DNA from: Gordius sp. MW1
Taxonomy: Eukaryota > Nematomorpha > Gordioida > Gordea > Gordiidae
Direction: 5' to 3'
Length of the DNA stretch: 64,000 bases
NCBI GenBank assembly: GCA_964036665.1
Contig: OZ038526.1
Coordinates: 33,356,001 to 33,420,000, forward strand
Shown here: one piece after another, positions 63,246-64,000 of the stretch
Position numbering within the stretch: the stretch's first letter is position 1
How the letters are laid out: every line of letters starts with the position of its first letter
The notes under the pieces: generated by a model
What the model was told of the DNA's origin: nothing
Database searches by the model: none
What the model saw: the letters and a program-made list of their open reading frames with translations, nothing else
Position numbers and translations under genes: made by a program

Positions 63246-64000
63246 ATTTTTTTAATTTATATATCTCACCTTCACAAAATATTTAATTTTTTTTATAAAA
63301 ATAATAAATAATTAATGCATTTTAAAGGAAAGCGATGTTGTAAGGGAGGATACTTTCAAAGGTTTAAATTTGAAAAAGTGGATGACAAGATGCGCTAGAG
63401 TAAGACTCATGGAAAATTTATGATAAATAATAAACATCTAAATGGAGTATTGTGATAAACAATCGTGACCCCAATATAAAAAAAACCGATAAAAATGTTA
63501 TTGGTATAATGACCCCACATGGCTATAATAACTAGAGAACTGCAAGGTCACCTTTTTTAACCCGAACCCGACCCGAAATTTTTTAATATTTTTAACCCAT
63601 ACCCGACCCACGAAAATATTTTAAATTTTTCAACCCGAACCCGGCCCGGCCCGAGAGCGTTTAAATTTTTTATTTATTTTGTTTTATGAGTATATATTAA
63701 TGTAGTTTAATAATGAACTAATACTTCACACTATTTAAACACATTTAAAACTATAAGTTTGATATATTTTACCTTTCACGAGTCAAACTTAACTTAGCGT
63801 CCAAATTAAAACAATCAGATTTAAATAAACAAAAGGAATTTAATTATCTGACTAAATAATCTTCAATTATACATTTCGATATTAATTAAAAACCATAAAT
63901 TGCATAGCAATTAATATTATACTTCATAGCATTAATTCAAAAGATATATCCAGTGTATTTTGCAATTAAAATTCATAACTTTTGACCCGACACTTTAAAT
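63246..64000. other. AT-rich intron/flank with hAT-like CCCGACCC arms
   Basis: 63545-63660 has AACCCGAACCCGACCCGA and CCCGGCCCGGCCCGAGA, a decayed GC-rich element end. 63890-63912 has CCATAAATTGCATAGCAATT, the end word of the hairpin-array repeat. No exon of the Josephin gene was recognised here. Confidence 0.4.

Overview
The window is nuclear DNA from a eukaryote, most likely an invertebrate animal. It is strongly AT-rich and its genes are split by many short GT-AG introns. It carries four conserved animal-type protein genes and two intact tRNA genes. Interstitial CCCTAA-type blocks resemble a TTAGGG telomere repeat. I cannot name the species or phylum from sequence alone. Most of the space between and inside the genes is transposable-element material.

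Layout from left to right. STUB1/CHIP, a co-chaperone and U-box ubiquitin ligase, lies on the minus strand at 555-2044 in seven exons. A LINE with an intact 959-codon endonuclease/reverse transcriptase frame follows at about 2660-5970 (+). A second type of LINE follows at 8498-11503 (+). It has a single reverse transcriptase and an apparent C-terminal restriction-like endonuclease, ends in poly(A), and is broken by a small deletion. A foldback hAT-type element with another hAT-type element nested in it fills 11526-13934. A repeat built of tandem hairpin units occupies about 15.29-17.9 kb. A 5'-truncated Gypsy-type integrase region lies at about 21.83-23.16 kb (-).

DDX41, a DEAD-box helicase of the spliceosome and of nucleic-acid sensing, runs from 25134 to 39883 (+). 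All 15 coding exons join in phase (639 codons). Its intron 11 is 8.3 kb and contains a Penelope-like element insertion (29614-37013) flanked by a 17-bp direct repeat. The ends of this insertion are inverted copies that each carry a hammerhead-ribozyme-like core. Its body holds a broken RT/GIY-YIG frame and nested copies of the hairpin-array repeat. A tRNA-Gly(UCC) gene lies just before exon 12, antisense to DDX41.

From 40.4 to 43.45 kb lie two truncated copies of the restriction-like-endonuclease LINE. TMF1, a Golgi coiled-coil protein, occupies 60519-44301 (-). Its 24 exons join in phase (1180 codons), and its introns hold MITEs, a 1.5-kb foldback element and a LINE fragment. An intron-containing tRNA-Ile(UAU) gene lies at 61409-61496 (+). 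The last exon of a Josephin-domain deubiquitinase (JOSD1/2-like) lies at 62751-63039 (-), with the rest of that gene beyond the window.

The host genes are unrelated housekeeping genes. STUB1 and JOSD act in ubiquitin and protein quality control, TMF1 in Golgi traffic and DDX41 in RNA processing. Nothing suggests an operon.
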